A DNA stretch of 58,255 nt from an uncultured Prevotella sp. (GCA_937906495.1 CALCVT010000055.1:1-58255); one strand, 5' to 3'. Counted from the first letter of the stretch, positions 16,954 to 26,166 are shown. Made by a program: numbers and translations. Notes: a model not told the origin generated them from the sequence alone.

Positions 16954-18786
16954 ATGAAACATTTTAAAACTCTCCTGCTTTTCTACCTCAGCCTTGTGGC
17001 CCTCTTCATGCTGGCCAAGCCCTGCTTTATGTGGGCACAGACTACCGACGTACGAGGCACCCTGACACTGGCCGACATGGCAGCCGTCATAATGCATGGC
17101 TACACGCTCGACTTAGCAACTGCCGGCTACCTCACAGCTCCCTTATGGCTATTGCTGGGCGTAGGACTATGGTTCAAAATTCCACACCTGCGCACCATCG
17201 GCCGCAGCTATATAGCAATCATTGCAATATTGCTTGCCATTATCTATGTATCGGACACCTGCCTTTACGGATTTTGGGGCATCAAACTCGATGGTACCGT
17301 ATGGAATTATCTCGATTCACCCTCGGGCATCATGGCAAGCATCTCAGTGAGCTATGCCATAGGGGTAGCAACAGCCATACTACTTATAACAGGTTTTGTC
17401 TACATCATCCTTTCGCGCCCATTACCGGCCAAACTCCAGCCTTGTACACACCCTGCACGCTGGACAGCCTTGTGGGTTGTGAGTGGCGGCCTGCTCTTTC
17501 TCGGTATACGCGGAGGAATAGGCAAAAGCACGGCCAACGTAGGTATGGTGTATTTTTCGGAACGCCAATTCCTGAATCATGCAGCCGTTAACCCGACCTT
17601 CAGCATCATGGCTTCACTGCAAAAAGAACGAAACTTTGCCAACGAATACAACTTCTTTGACGAAACTACGCGGAACCACCTTTTTACCGAATTAGGCTAT
17701 AACACCCGAAGCGAACAGCCCGACAGTTTGCTCAACTGCAAACGCCCCAACGTGCTGCTAATCCTTATGGAAGGATGTGGAGGCACCTTTGTCAATGCTG
17801 TCGACTCGCTAAGCAACCCCCATATTACCCCCAACTTAAACCGCTTGGCACGCGAAGGAGTTGTTTTTACCCAATGCTATGCAAATTCATTCCGTACTGA
17901 CCGGGGCACCGTATGCACCCTAAGTGGTTATCCGTCGTTTCCTGATGTGAGCGTTATGAAGTTGCCCTCCAAATGTGCCCAACTCCCCTCCATAGCCCGC
18001 ACACTGCGTCGAGCAGGCTATACAACCGAATTTTTGTATGGCGGTGACATCAATTTTACCAATACCAACGGCTATCTTCTGGCTACGGGCTACGAACGTA
18101 CCTTTGGCGATACTTCGTTTCCGGCAGCAGTGCGTCGCACGCACGATTGGGGCGTAACAGACCAAATCACCTTCGACAGCCTTTACCACCGTATTCTACG
18201 CTATCCTACAAGCCGTCCCTGGCATTTAGGGTTCCTTACGCTGGCCAGCCACGAACCTTGGGAAGTGCCTTACAATCGCCTTCCAAACGACAAAATAGCC
18301 AATTCCATGGCCTATCTTGACCATTGCATTGGTACCTTTATCGACCGATTCAAGCAAACACCGCAATGGAACAACACGCTTATCGTGTTGTTACCCGACC
18401 ATGGTATTGCCTACCCTGCAGGAATCAGCGACACAAACGAGCGTAAGTCGCATATTCCACTCATATGGACGGGGGGCGCCGTTAAAAAGCCTTGCTGCAT
18501 TGACCGCATCTGCAACCAAAGCGACTTGGCTGCCACCCTACTCGGGCAATTAGGCTTACCGCATAACGACTTTACCTTTAGCCGCGATGTGATGAGCCGC
18601 TCGTACACCAGGCCCTCGGCCGTACACACCTGGAGCGAAGGTATTTATTACTTAGACTCTACAGGGATTTCGGTAATCAACGTATTATCAAAACCAGCAA
18701 GTATATTCCGCGAATCGCCCAACCCCTCGCAGCACCGCGTAAATGCCGCCAAAGCTTTTCTGCAAACGTGCTACGACCATCTGTAA
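16954..18786 (+). CDS. LtaS-like membrane sulfatase-fold phosphotransferase
   Basis: 610 residues: about five N-terminal transmembrane helices (to about residue 185), then an extracytoplasmic alkaline-phosphatase-superfamily domain. NVLLILMEGCGG (about 266) supplies the metal-binding acid, SFRTDRGT (Thr about 314) the probable nucleophile, and LLPDHG (about 481) the Asp-His metal ligands. Family members (lipoteichoic acid synthases, phosphoethanolamine or phosphoglycerol transferases) move head groups from phospholipids onto acceptors outside the inner membrane. In a Gram-negative-type cell LTA itself is not expected, so head-group transfer to another lipid or glycan is the inference. It lies between the MsbA-like exporter and an SDR. 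Confidence 0.85.
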   Translation: MKHFKTLLLFYLSLVALFMLAKPCFMWAQTTDVRGTLTLADMAAVIMHGYTLDLATAGYLTAPLWLLLGVGLWFKIPHLRTIGRSYIAIIAILLAIIYVSDTCLYGFWGIKLDGTVWNYLDSPSGIMASISVSYAIGVATAILLITGFVYIILSRPLPAKLQPCTHPARWTALWVVSGGLLFLGIRGGIGKSTANVGMVYFSERQFLNHAAVNPTFSIMASLQKERNFANEYNFFDETTRNHLFTELGYNTRSEQPDSLLNCKRPNVLLILMEGCGGTFVNAVDSLSNPHITPNLNRLAREGVVFTQCYANSFRTDRGTVCTLSGYPSFPDVSVMKLPSKCAQLPSIARTLRRAGYTTEFLYGGDINFTNTNGYLLATGYERTFGDTSFPAAVRRTHDWGVTDQITFDSLYHRILRYPTSRPWHLGFLTLASHEPWEVPYNRLPNDKIANSMAYLDHCIGTFIDRFKQTPQWNNTLIVLLPDHGIAYPAGISDTNERKSHIPLIWTGGAVKKPCCIDRICNQSDLAATLLGQLGLPHNDFTFSRDVMSRSYTRPSAVHTWSEGIYYLDSTGISVINVLSKPASIFRESPNPSQHRVNAAKAFLQTCYDHL

Positions 18787-18793
18787 GCATATT

Positions 18794-19810
18794 ATGGCCC
18801 ACAAAATACTCATTACGGGAGCCTCAGGCTTCATCGGAAGTTTCATGACAGAGCATGCGCTCGCCAAGAATTGGGATGTTTGGGCTGCAATACGCCCAAC
18901 CAGTAGCCGCGAGTACTTGAACGATGAGCGTATACACTTTATTGAACTGAATTTAGGCAGCGACAGCGAACTTAAAACGCAGTTGCTTGAACACGTGGCT
19001 ACGTATGGACATTTTGACTACGTAATTCACGCTGCCGGAGCCACCAAATGCCGCTGCAATGACGATTTTTTTGCTATCAATACCGAAGGTACCACGCGCC
19101 TGGCGCTGACGCTGATGGAAACCGGAGCTCTTACACCGCAAGGACGCCTGGTGTTTATAAGCACACTCAGCGTGTATGGTCCCATACACGAGATTGACCG
19201 CCGCCCTATCCGCGAAGGCGACCCCCTTATGCCGAATACAGCCTACGGACAATCCAAACTTCAAGCCGAAAAACGGCTGGCTGAAATTCCGGGCTTGAAC
19301 TATATCATTTTACGCCCCACCGGCGTTTACGGCCCGCGCGAACGCGACTATCTGATGATGGCTCAGAGCATCAGCCGGCACGTTGATTTTGCCGTAGGCT
19401 TCAAGCCACAGGTTCTGACCTTTGTTTACGTAGCCGACTTGGTAGATGCTGCATTTTTAGCACTCGAACACGGACAAAGCGGCCGTGCCTATGCCATTAC
19501 CGACGGCCGAAGCTACACGAGCCGGGCTTTTAGCAACCTGCTGCAACTCGAGTTAGGAGTGAAGCATGTATGCCACATTACAGCTCCGCTATGGTTCCTA
19601 AAGGGTGTATGCTGGACAGCCGAACATATAGCCCGCCTTACAGGAAAAGTACCTACCCTCAACTCCGACAAATACCGCATTATGAGCCAACGCAACTGGG
19701 AATGCGACATCCGTCCTGCCCGCCAAGAACTGGGCTACGCTCCCCAATGGCCTTTGACCCGTGGTGTCAGAACTGCCGTAAGCTGGTATCGGCAAGCGGG
19801 CTGGCTTTAA
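18794..19810 (+). CDS. Extended short-chain dehydrogenase/epimerase, NAD(P)-dependent
   Basis: 338 residues from ATG 18794, which begins 8 nt after the stop of the previous gene; a longer frame from 18743 overlaps that gene and is unlikely. The Rossmann motif GASGFIG is at residues 9-15, and the catalytic YxxxK is in AYGQSKLQAEK (Tyr about 150) with a preceding STLSVYG. The fold is shared by sugar-nucleotide epimerases, ketoreductases and bacterial 3-ketosphinganine reductases. Its position before a PAP2/IPC-synthase-like gene makes a lipid (possibly sphingolipid) reductase worth considering; sugar epimerase is the alternative. Confidence 0.85.
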   Translation: MAHKILITGASGFIGSFMTEHALAKNWDVWAAIRPTSSREYLNDERIHFIELNLGSDSELKTQLLEHVATYGHFDYVIHAAGATKCRCNDDFFAINTEGTTRLALTLMETGALTPQGRLVFISTLSVYGPIHEIDRRPIREGDPLMPNTAYGQSKLQAEKRLAEIPGLNYIILRPTGVYGPRERDYLMMAQSISRHVDFAVGFKPQVLTFVYVADLVDAAFLALEHGQSGRAYAITDGRSYTSRAFSNLLQLELGVKHVCHITAPLWFLKGVCWTAEHIARLTGKVPTLNSDKYRIMSQRNWECDIRPARQELGYAPQWPLTRGVRTAVSWYRQAGWL

Positions 19811-19838
19811 CTTCAAAATCACCTATATAAACCTATTC

Positions 19839-20777
19839 ATGAATCCGAGACTCCGAAAACCGCTACCGATTGAACTCGTTACGCTGGTTTACACCCTTTT
19901 TACCTCTTTACTCATAGCCATTCTTTGGTCGCGTATGGTCGACCCCGTACGCTTGCTTGAGGGCCGCGCATTTGTAATTGTCGGTATGGCTCTTATATTT
20001 CTGATATATCGGGCACGCCCCAACCAGTATGCACTTTTTCTACGCTACATTTTCCCGTTCTCGCTCTTGGGATACTGGTATCCCGACACCTACGAATTTT
20101 GTCGGCTGTTCCCCAATATGGACCATATTTTTGCCAAAGCCGACCTCTATCTCTTTGGCTGTCAGCCCTCGGTTGAATTTGCCCAATGGCTACCACAAAA
20201 GCTATGGAGCGAACTTTTCAATATGGGCTACTTTGCCTATTATCCGCTCATAGCCCTTACTATTTTGGCTCCGATATTTACCGACCGCAATCTGTTTGAA
20301 CGCACTGCCTTCATTGTGCTTACTTGCTTCTTTATCTATTATGCCATCTACCTGTTCCTGCCCGTAGCAGGCCCACAGTACTACTTTCACGCCGTAGGCC
20401 AGGACTTGATACTCGATGGTCACTTTCCCGAGATTGGCGACTACTTTCGCTATCACTCAGAACTGGCCCCCTCGCCTGGCCCCGATGGCTTTTTCCGTGA
20501 ATTGGTCGAGTCGACACAAGCCACCGGTGAGCGCCCTACAGCAGCCTTCCCCTCATCGCACGTAGGCATGAGTACGGTGCTCATGATACTACTCTACAAC
20601 AACCGTCGCTACCTGTTTTGGGGTGCCATGCCCTTTTACTTTTTCTTGTGCTGTGCTACGGTCTATATCCAGGCGCACTACTTGATTGATGTATTGGGCG
20701 GCCTTGTTACGGCTATTGTATTTTACCAGTTTGGCAGTTGGGCCTGGGAGCGTTTTGCACGAAAAAAGCGCGCATAA
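19839..20777 (+). CDS. PAP2-superfamily membrane protein, AUR1/IPC-synthase-like
   Basis: 312 residues with about six transmembrane helices. The PAP2 signature is split as in inositolphosphotransferases: FPSSHVGMS (about 237-245) and QAHYLIDVLGG (about 276-286), giving the Ser-His and His-Asp active-site residues. PAP2 enzymes dephosphorylate lipid phosphates; AUR1-like members instead transfer phosphoinositol to ceramide. Bacteroidales are known to make sphingolipids, so either is plausible. It follows the SDR gene by 28 nt and ends the four-gene envelope-lipid block. Confidence 0.85.
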   Translation: MNPRLRKPLPIELVTLVYTLFTSLLIAILWSRMVDPVRLLEGRAFVIVGMALIFLIYRARPNQYALFLRYIFPFSLLGYWYPDTYEFCRLFPNMDHIFAKADLYLFGCQPSVEFAQWLPQKLWSELFNMGYFAYYPLIALTILAPIFTDRNLFERTAFIVLTCFFIYYAIYLFLPVAGPQYYFHAVGQDLILDGHFPEIGDYFRYHSELAPSPGPDGFFRELVESTQATGERPTAAFPSSHVGMSTVLMILLYNNRRYLFWGAMPFYFFLCCATVYIQAHYLIDVLGGLVTAIVFYQFGSWAWERFARKKRA

Positions 20778-20879
20778 TCCTTAACCTCTGCAACCGAAAG
20801 CGACCACCACTTTAGCTCATGGCCTATTCGGTCCTTCCTAATGCTTACTAACCCTTTTCAAATTCTATTTATACTACCT

Positions 20880-22283
20880 ATGACAAAGAAACTCTTACTC
20901 TCCCTGCTGCTTGCAGCTCCGGCTACACTGCTGAATGCACAAACCACAGGCAAGGGCGGCATTTCGAAAGAGATGCTTCAGGAAATCAAACAAGCCTATC
21001 CAACCTCGGCATCGACAAAAGCCCTGCGTAATGCACTGGCCGGCACCCCCATTAACCAATTGGCCACTGTAGCCAATAACCCTGATGCTACCAACACTCA
21101 CTTTTCACACAGAGTACCCTCAAAGGGTATTACCGACCAAAAGAGTTCGGGAAGATGCTGGCTGTTTACAGGTATGAACGTGATGCGCTCTAAGATGATC
21201 AGAGACTACAACATGGGCGAGTTCCAGTTTTCGCAGAGCTATTCCTTCTTCTACGACCAATTAGAGAAGTCGAACCTTTTCCTACAGGCTGTTATTGACA
21301 ACGCTAACAAGCCGATGGACGATAAACTTGTAGAATGGCTCTTCAAGAATCCACTCTCAGATGGTGGTACCTTCTGCGGTGTTATCGATGTTATCAGCAA
21401 ATATGGCCTTGTGCCCGCCGAAGTTATGCCCGAAAGCTTTAATGCCAACAACACCTCGCGCATGGCTTCAATCCTTACCCTCAAGTTGCGCGAATACGGC
21501 CTGACCTTACGCAAAGCTGTGGCCAAAGGCGAAAAACCGGCTGCTATCGAAAAACGTAAGACCGAAATGCTCGGCACCATTTACCACATCCTGTCGGTAT
21601 GTTTGGGCGAACCCGTACAAGAGTTTACCTGGACACGCAAGGATGCCAGCGGAAAGCCGGTTGAAACCAAAAAGTATACTCCCCAGTCGTTCTATAAAGA
21701 ATACGTAGGCACTGACCTTAAGAACACCTACGTGATGCTGATGAACGATCCTTCTCGCCCGTACCACAAAACGTACACCATCGACATGGACCGCCACTCT
21801 TACGATGGTGCTCAATGGACTTATCTGAACTTGCCCATGGAGGAGATTAAGCAGATGGCCATTGCCTCTATTAAAGACTCAACCATGATGTACTACTCGT
21901 GCGATGTGGGCAAATACCTCAACAATCAAACGGGCGTACTCTCGCTCAACAACTTCGACTACGAGTCGCTCTTCAACACGAAGTTCCCTATGAACAAAGC
22001 AGAACGCATCAGCACTTATGCCTCGGCATCAAGCCATGCTATGACACTTGTGGCTGTCGATCTGGATGCTAATGGCAAACCTACAAAGTGGATGGTTGAA
22101 AATTCATGGGGACCAACTGCCGGTTATCAAGGACATTTAATTATGACCGATGAGTGGTTTGACGAATACTCCTTCCGCTTGGTTGTCGACAAAAAATATG
22201 TTCCGGCTGCCACCCTCGAACTATTCAAGCAGAAGCCCACACTCCTGCCAGCCTGGGACCCTCTCTTCGCCGGCGAAGAATAA
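20880..22283 (+). CDS. Exported C1-family aminopeptidase (bleomycin hydrolase type)
   Basis: 467 residues from ATG 20880 (MTKKLLLS); an ATG at 20841 would put 13 extra residues before the signal peptide. The signal peptide ends near LLNAQ. The papain-like triad is present: Cys93 in GRCWLF, His386 in SSHAMTLV and Asn408 in VENSWGP. Bleomycin hydrolase/PepC enzymes are normally cytosolic hexamers; Bacteroidetes have exported versions such as this. It should trim peptides in the periplasm or outside. It begins about 100 nt after the PAP2-like gene, perhaps as a separate unit, and is followed by a hairpin at 22322. Confidence 0.92.
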   Translation: MTKKLLLSLLLAAPATLLNAQTTGKGGISKEMLQEIKQAYPTSASTKALRNALAGTPINQLATVANNPDATNTHFSHRVPSKGITDQKSSGRCWLFTGMNVMRSKMIRDYNMGEFQFSQSYSFFYDQLEKSNLFLQAVIDNANKPMDDKLVEWLFKNPLSDGGTFCGVIDVISKYGLVPAEVMPESFNANNTSRMASILTLKLREYGLTLRKAVAKGEKPAAIEKRKTEMLGTIYHILSVCLGEPVQEFTWTRKDASGKPVETKKYTPQSFYKEYVGTDLKNTYVMLMNDPSRPYHKTYTIDMDRHSYDGAQWTYLNLPMEEIKQMAIASIKDSTMMYYSCDVGKYLNNQTGVLSLNNFDYESLFNTKFPMNKAERISTYASASSHAMTLVAVDLDANGKPTKWMVENSWGPTAGYQGHLIMTDEWFDEYSFRLVVDKKYVPAATLELFKQKPTLLPAWDPLFAGEE

Positions 22284-22321
22284 ACTTACTATCAGGGCCT
22301 AAGCTCCTTTAAGAACTTAAA

Positions 22322-22393
22322 TTCCCGCATATCCAACTAACACATGCCCTATTTGCTCACAAGGTAAACGGCTTGTTGGTTGATATGCGGGAA
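22322..22393 (+). terminator. Hairpin after the C1 peptidase gene
   Basis: Perfect 12-bp stem (22322-22333 and 22382-22393), extended inward by CAAC/GTTG-type pairing with a bulge. The loop is large (about 48 nt). It is followed by A/T-rich sequence without a clean U-run. Confidence 0.6.
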
Positions 22394-22561
22394 CTTATGT
22401 TTCTATTAACTTAAATGTAGTACACCTGCCGTAAATATAAAAATTGCTATGCAGCAAGGTAGCCCCAACTGCTTAACTCCCTATTTTTAAGAGGTATTAA
22501 GCAGATGCCCGTTTTACAACAATTTAAAAATTTGATACTTACCAGAACCAACGATACTGCC

Positions 22562-22645
22562 TGTATAAAATTAAACACTCCCTTTTAGTTTTTTGAAAAC
22601 GTATGTTTAATTTTATACACCCCTTGCATAAAGCCTCTAGAGGCT
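22562..22645 (+). repeat. 21-nt tandem array C with an embedded inverted repeat
   Basis: Units start at 22562, 22583 (weak), 22604 and 22625. Units 1 and 3 carry ACAC(T/C)C at the standard position. The first 16 nt of units 1 and 3 (22562-22577 and 22604-22619) are exact reverse complements, so the array can also fold as a long-stem hairpin. Unit 4 runs into the palindrome 22631-22646. Confidence 0.6.
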
Positions 22646-22802
22646 TTGTACATAGGCTAAAACTAGCTGGCAATCATGCTGCACATGGCAAAACTTTAAG
22701 GTCAATGCCACTATTTCTGGGCTTTACTCATCCTGCGAATTGGCACCCCAACAGGCTTATCAACCAAACTTGTATAAAAAGCGCCTTACATAATCATAAA
22801 AA

Positions 22803-22837
22803 ATTCGGACTGGTCTGTTTGTCAAACCAGTCCGAAT
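22803..22837 (-). terminator. Terminator of the ABM-domain gene
   Basis: A 12-bp perfect stem (22803-22814 and 22826-22837) with an 11-nt loop, followed on the minus strand by six T. Confidence 0.85.
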
Positions 22838-22872
22838 AACAATGTTTCATTATTGTGCGCAAAGGTGCTGAT

Positions 22873-23157
22873 TTACTTGGCAGGAAAATCGAATTGCTCG
22901 AGTTTGAGTTTGCCACACTTTTCCAAAATACCTACATACTGGGCAAAGTGGGGAGCCTGCATATGCAATTTGAGCGATTCCTCATCCTGCCAGGTTTCGC
23001 ATATCATAAAAATATCAGGACGTGTAGCACTTTCAAAAACGTCGTAGGCTACATTTCCCTGATCTTTAAGCGATGCAGCAGTCAAGGCTATTGCAGCCTG
23101 CAGAGCCTCGTCATACTTACCCTCTTCGGCTTGAAAGAAACAATTGAGTCGGAGCAT
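22873..23157 (-). CDS. ABM-domain protein (putative quinol monooxygenase)
   Basis: 94 residues, a single ABM (antibiotic biosynthesis monooxygenase) ferredoxin-like domain: MLRLNCFFQAEEGK strand, an internal CETWQDEESLKLHMQAPHF, the hallmark W-x-D/S-x-x-S-L-x-x-H segment, and a short C-terminal strand. Relatives include YgiN-type quinol monooxygenases and LsrG-like enzymes, acting as small cofactor-free dimers in the cytosol. The substrate is unknown. It has its own terminator at 22803. A TAAGTTTG box at 23229-23236 could be its promoter, although it overlaps the upstream terminator. Confidence 0.85.
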   Translation of the reverse strand: MLRLNCFFQAEEGKYDEALQAAIALTAASLKDQGNVAYDVFESATRPDIFMICETWQDEESLKLHMQAPHFAQYVGILEKCGKLKLEQFDFPAK

Positions 23158-23185
23158 AATTTAGTTATTAAAGGGTTAAACAAAA

Positions 23186-23241
23186 AGTTATAAGTTCTTT
23201 GCACGCAAAGGCTAAACCTTAACGGCTCCAAACTTATAACT
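23186..23241 (-). terminator. Terminator of the beta-barrel gene
   Basis: Perfect 11-bp stem (23186-23196 and 23231-23241) followed on the minus strand by TTTTTG. A second small inverted repeat, CTTTGC/GCAAAG, sits in the loop. Confidence 0.7.
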
Positions 23242-23277
23242 CATATTTTTCATTGCTTTTAGTGTTTTACCGATTGA

Positions 23278-23937
23278 TTAAAACAAATAAGCTACTTGCA
23301 CCTGGAAAGAGTTTGTGCGGTATCTCAGTTCATAATCGTTGGCCGAACCACCTGGAACACCCAGGTTTTCAAGAATAGCCTTTCCGGTGCGGCTAAGCGC
23401 AAAGTTATAGCCGATTCCCACCTCCAGGTGATTGAGCAAGCGCAAGCCTGCACCAATATTCCATGTCAAGTTCATATTGCGGCGACCAAAACTGCGGTCA
23501 AGATTATTGCCCGAAGCAAAATCCTCCCAGTGCCAACGCATGTTTTGCAAGGCAAAACCAAACTGCGGACCAGTTGACAAATAAATACCAGCCTTTTTGC
23601 CAAGACCTATGTTATAGCGCAAGTTAATGGGAACCTCTATGGTGCGATAGGTTTCAGACTCTCCATTTATATCGAGATCGCGCTCGGAATACTGCAAAGC
23701 AGCATCTACACCAAGACCTATAACTGTATTGACATTAACCTTCGGACCTACATACCATCCGGCCTTGTTGTCTGATGCAAAATTACCTCCAAAGAAATCT
23801 CTGGCCGAACCATTAATCTTTACCTTCGTAAGATTAAAACCAGCCACAATACCCCAATCTACAGTTTGGGCTACGGCTGAAGTGAAACTAGTGAGTGCTA
23901 GCACAATAGCTACGCACAAGGTTGTTACTTTTCTCAT
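23278..23937 (-). CDS. PorT-family outer-membrane beta-barrel protein
   Basis: 219 residues. The signal peptide ends at AVAQ (about residue 24). The body has the usual features of a Bacteroidetes 8-strand-type barrel: GIVAGFNLTKVKING start, GWYVGPKVNVN, GIYLSTGPQFGFALQN, LEVGIGYNFALSRTGK and a terminal FQVQVAYLF with C-terminal phenylalanine. It has no known specific role. It starts just downstream of the SLC13 gene on the same strand (64-nt gap) and may share its transcript, or have its own promoter. Confidence 0.85.
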   Translation of the reverse strand: MRKVTTLCVAIVLALTSFTSAVAQTVDWGIVAGFNLTKVKINGSARDFFGGNFASDNKAGWYVGPKVNVNTVIGLGVDAALQYSERDLDINGESETYRTIEVPINLRYNIGLGKKAGIYLSTGPQFGFALQNMRWHWEDFASGNNLDRSFGRRNMNLTWNIGAGLRLLNHLEVGIGYNFALSRTGKAILENLGVPGGSANDYELRYRTNSFQVQVAYLF

Positions 23938-24001
23938 AATAATTTTTTATAACAGGTTTTAAGTAATTTGGTGACACATTTCAAGAACTTCTCCAGCTAT
24001 G

Positions 24002-25903
24002 TTAAAAGGGGAAGAACAAGGGAATAGTCAATATAGCAATGATACCCATAATTAGCTGCAGGGGAACACCTACTTTGACATAGTCCATAAAGTTATAATG
24101 TCCGGCATTCATCACCATGGCATTGGGAGGTGTACAAATTGGAGTAGCAAAGCAAGCACTTGCCGCTACTGCAGCTGTCATCATGAATGGTGTGGGCGAA
24201 ACGCCTAACTGCTCGGCTGCAGCCCAGGCTATAGGAGCCACAAGAATGGCTGTTGCCGAGTTGCTGATGAAGGTAGAGAGTACGGAGGTTACCAGGTAGA
24301 CTCCGGCCATTGCTGCTATAGGACCAAACTCCCTTAGGGTCTCAACCAGCGTCAGAGCTATCCATTCGGAAATTCCAGTTTTCGACAAAGCGGTCGACAT
24401 AGGCATCATGGCAGCTATCAACACGATGCTCTCCCAACCAATCATCTTGTAAGCAGCATCAACACTGCGCACACAGCGAGTCAATACCATGAGCAAACCG
24501 GCTATGATAACTGTTGCTACTGGCTTTACACCAATTTGATCGGCAAATACCATACAAAGCACCATCGCAACCATAATGAAGGCAGCAAGCGGAGCCTTAT
24601 GATCGAGCGCCACACTCTCAGCGTCCTCTGTAGGCGAACCTATTACAATCCACTCACGATTCTTCTTAGTCATACTCTCTATGCCTTTCCAGGCACCATG
24701 TACCAGGAGCATATCGCCATTCTTTATTGTCGAATCGAGCACTCCCTCAAAAAGGTACTTGCCCTGGCGCTTGACAGCCAAAACGCTTACGCCAAAACGC
24801 TCCTTGAAGTTTGCTTGCCGCAAAGTGCGGTTAATCATGGCCGAATCGGGCGATATGAGTATCTCGGCCAGACCAATTTCATAAAAGTCGAGTTTACCTT
24901 TTCCTTCACGCTCCTTATCTTCGAACACTGATAAATGGTGCTCTTCAGCAAAGTGGTTTACCTTATCGTGCTCGCCAAGTACATAAAGCGTATCGCCGGG
25001 TTGAAAAATAGTTTCGATGGTTACTAACTCCTGAATATTGGAACTGAATACCGAACGGTTAGAACGGCGAATTTCAAGAATGGTTACCCCATAACGCCTA
25101 TGGATGTCTAACTCGCCAACTGTGCGCCCTTCCAATTGAGTAGTGCCCTCAATGGCCTGCAGTCTGAACACCAAATCGTTAATATGATACTCGTGCAAAA
25201 GCGAAGCTAAAGAAGTTTTATCGTCATTGTCTTCATGCTCCTTGGCCTTCTTGTTTAAGAAAAATCGGCAGAGCGGATAAAGTAATAACAAGCCCACACC
25301 TAAACATATAAGGCCAATGGGCAAAAAATCAAAGAAGCCAAAGCCTGCACGACCATGGTCGCGCAAATAACCATCGACTATCAAGTTAGGCGGAGTACCG
25401 ATGAGCGTAAGTATACCTCCCATTGAACTGGCAAAAGCCAAGGGCATCATGAGTTTACCAGGACTGGTGCCAGCCGTTTTGGCCATGGCTAAAATAATAG
25501 GCAGCAACAAGGCTACCGTACCGGTATTACTCACAAAAGCAGCAACCACTCCTGTTACCATCATTACCAGGAAAAAGAGTTTAATCTCGCTCGTTCCGGC
25601 CAACTTGAGTAGGCGCCCTGAAATAATCTTGGCAAGTCCGGTTTGGAAAACGGCACCACCAACTATAAACAAGCCGATCATCATAACTACAGCCGAGTTC
25701 GAAAAACCAGCCAAGGCCTCGCCGGGTGTAAGTACGTTGGTTACCAGCAACAACGCCAGCGAACTCAACGCTACAATATCAGAACGCACTTTGTCTGCTA
25801 TAAAAGCGACAATTGTCAAGATAAAGACGGTAAGAACAACCGCTACTTGCCCGTTTGGCGAAGCAAAAAACTCCGTTACAGAATTCAGCATTTCCATAAG
25901 CAA
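24002..25903 (-). CDS. SLC13-family divalent-anion transporter with two TrkA-C domains
   Basis: 633 residues (Met3 at 25897 is an equally possible start). About 10-12 transmembrane helices are split by two soluble RCK/TrkA-C domains (about 208-292 and about 318-395), a layout typical of bacterial sodium/sulfate or dicarboxylate symporters of the SLC13/DASS family. SNTGTVALLLPI and SNSATAILVAPI are the two conserved SNT-type signatures that form the sodium and anion sites. The substrate (sulfate, phosphate or dicarboxylate) is not decided by sequence. Direct 20-nt repeats upstream (25952-26031) suggest regulation. Confidence 0.92.
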   Translation of the reverse strand: MLMEMLNSVTEFFASPNGQVAVVLTVFILTIVAFIADKVRSDIVALSSLALLLVTNVLTPGEALAGFSNSAVVMMIGLFIVGGAVFQTGLAKIISGRLLKLAGTSEIKLFFLVMMVTGVVAAFVSNTGTVALLLPIILAMAKTAGTSPGKLMMPLAFASSMGGILTLIGTPPNLIVDGYLRDHGRAGFGFFDFLPIGLICLGVGLLLLYPLCRFFLNKKAKEHEDNDDKTSLASLLHEYHINDLVFRLQAIEGTTQLEGRTVGELDIHRRYGVTILEIRRSNRSVFSSNIQELVTIETIFQPGDTLYVLGEHDKVNHFAEEHHLSVFEDKEREGKGKLDFYEIGLAEILISPDSAMINRTLRQANFKERFGVSVLAVKRQGKYLFEGVLDSTIKNGDMLLVHGAWKGIESMTKKNREWIVIGSPTEDAESVALDHKAPLAAFIMVAMVLCMVFADQIGVKPVATVIIAGLLMVLTRCVRSVDAAYKMIGWESIVLIAAMMPMSTALSKTGISEWIALTLVETLREFGPIAAMAGVYLVTSVLSTFISNSATAILVAPIAWAAAEQLGVSPTPFMMTAAVAASACFATPICTPPNAMVMNAGHYNFMDYVKVGVPLQLIMGIIAILTIPLFFPF

Positions 25904-25922
25904 TAAGATAAGGTTAGTGCGG

Positions 25923-25954
25923 CGAAAATAGGCAAATGTTTCTGATTGGCCAAG
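25923..25954 (-). promoter_or_regulatory. Weak promoter candidate for the SLC13 gene
   Basis: On the minus strand TATTTTCG (25923-25930) is one base from TAnnTTTG, and CTTG (25951-25954) lies 20 nt upstream. Both elements are imperfect, consistent with an activated promoter. Confidence 0.3.
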
Positions 25955-26031
25955 TTTTAAACCAATTACTTACTGCTTTGACAAACAACTTGCTACTTTG
26001 ACGAACGATTTGCTGATTATATCAACGGGAA
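25952..26031. repeat. 20-nt direct repeats upstream of the SLC13 gene
   Basis: Two good units (25972-25991 and 25992-26011) agree at 15 of 20 positions around a shared CTTTGACnAAC. A weaker copy precedes them (25952-25971) and another follows (26012-26031). The sequence and the 20-nt period differ from the 21-nt arrays. The rest of 25904-26188 holds no gene. Confidence 0.5.
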
Positions 26032-26166
26032 AATGCCAAAATAAAAAATAACGATACTTCCGACATTTTTGCCGATACTCCTGACTGATAATACATCGGA
26101 TTCATGCTTTAGGACATTGCCTTCAACTAAATTTTATTACGCTGTGCTTTGCCAAGCACTATACAA

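Larger units (their letters stand above)
22284..22872. other. 589-bp convergent intergenic region
   Basis: Lies between the 3' ends of two convergent genes. It holds a terminator at each side (22322-22393 and 22803-22837), the 21-nt array C (22562-22645), a perfect 16-bp inverted repeat and a perfect 16-bp palindrome (22631-22646). A 78-codon frame from 22603 starts inside the inverted repeat and has no recognisable product, so I do not call it a gene. Confidence 0.7.

Noticed and set aside
22603..22839. 78-codon plus-strand frame
   Set aside because: It begins inside an inverted repeat, ends over a terminator and has no recognisable product or promoter box.
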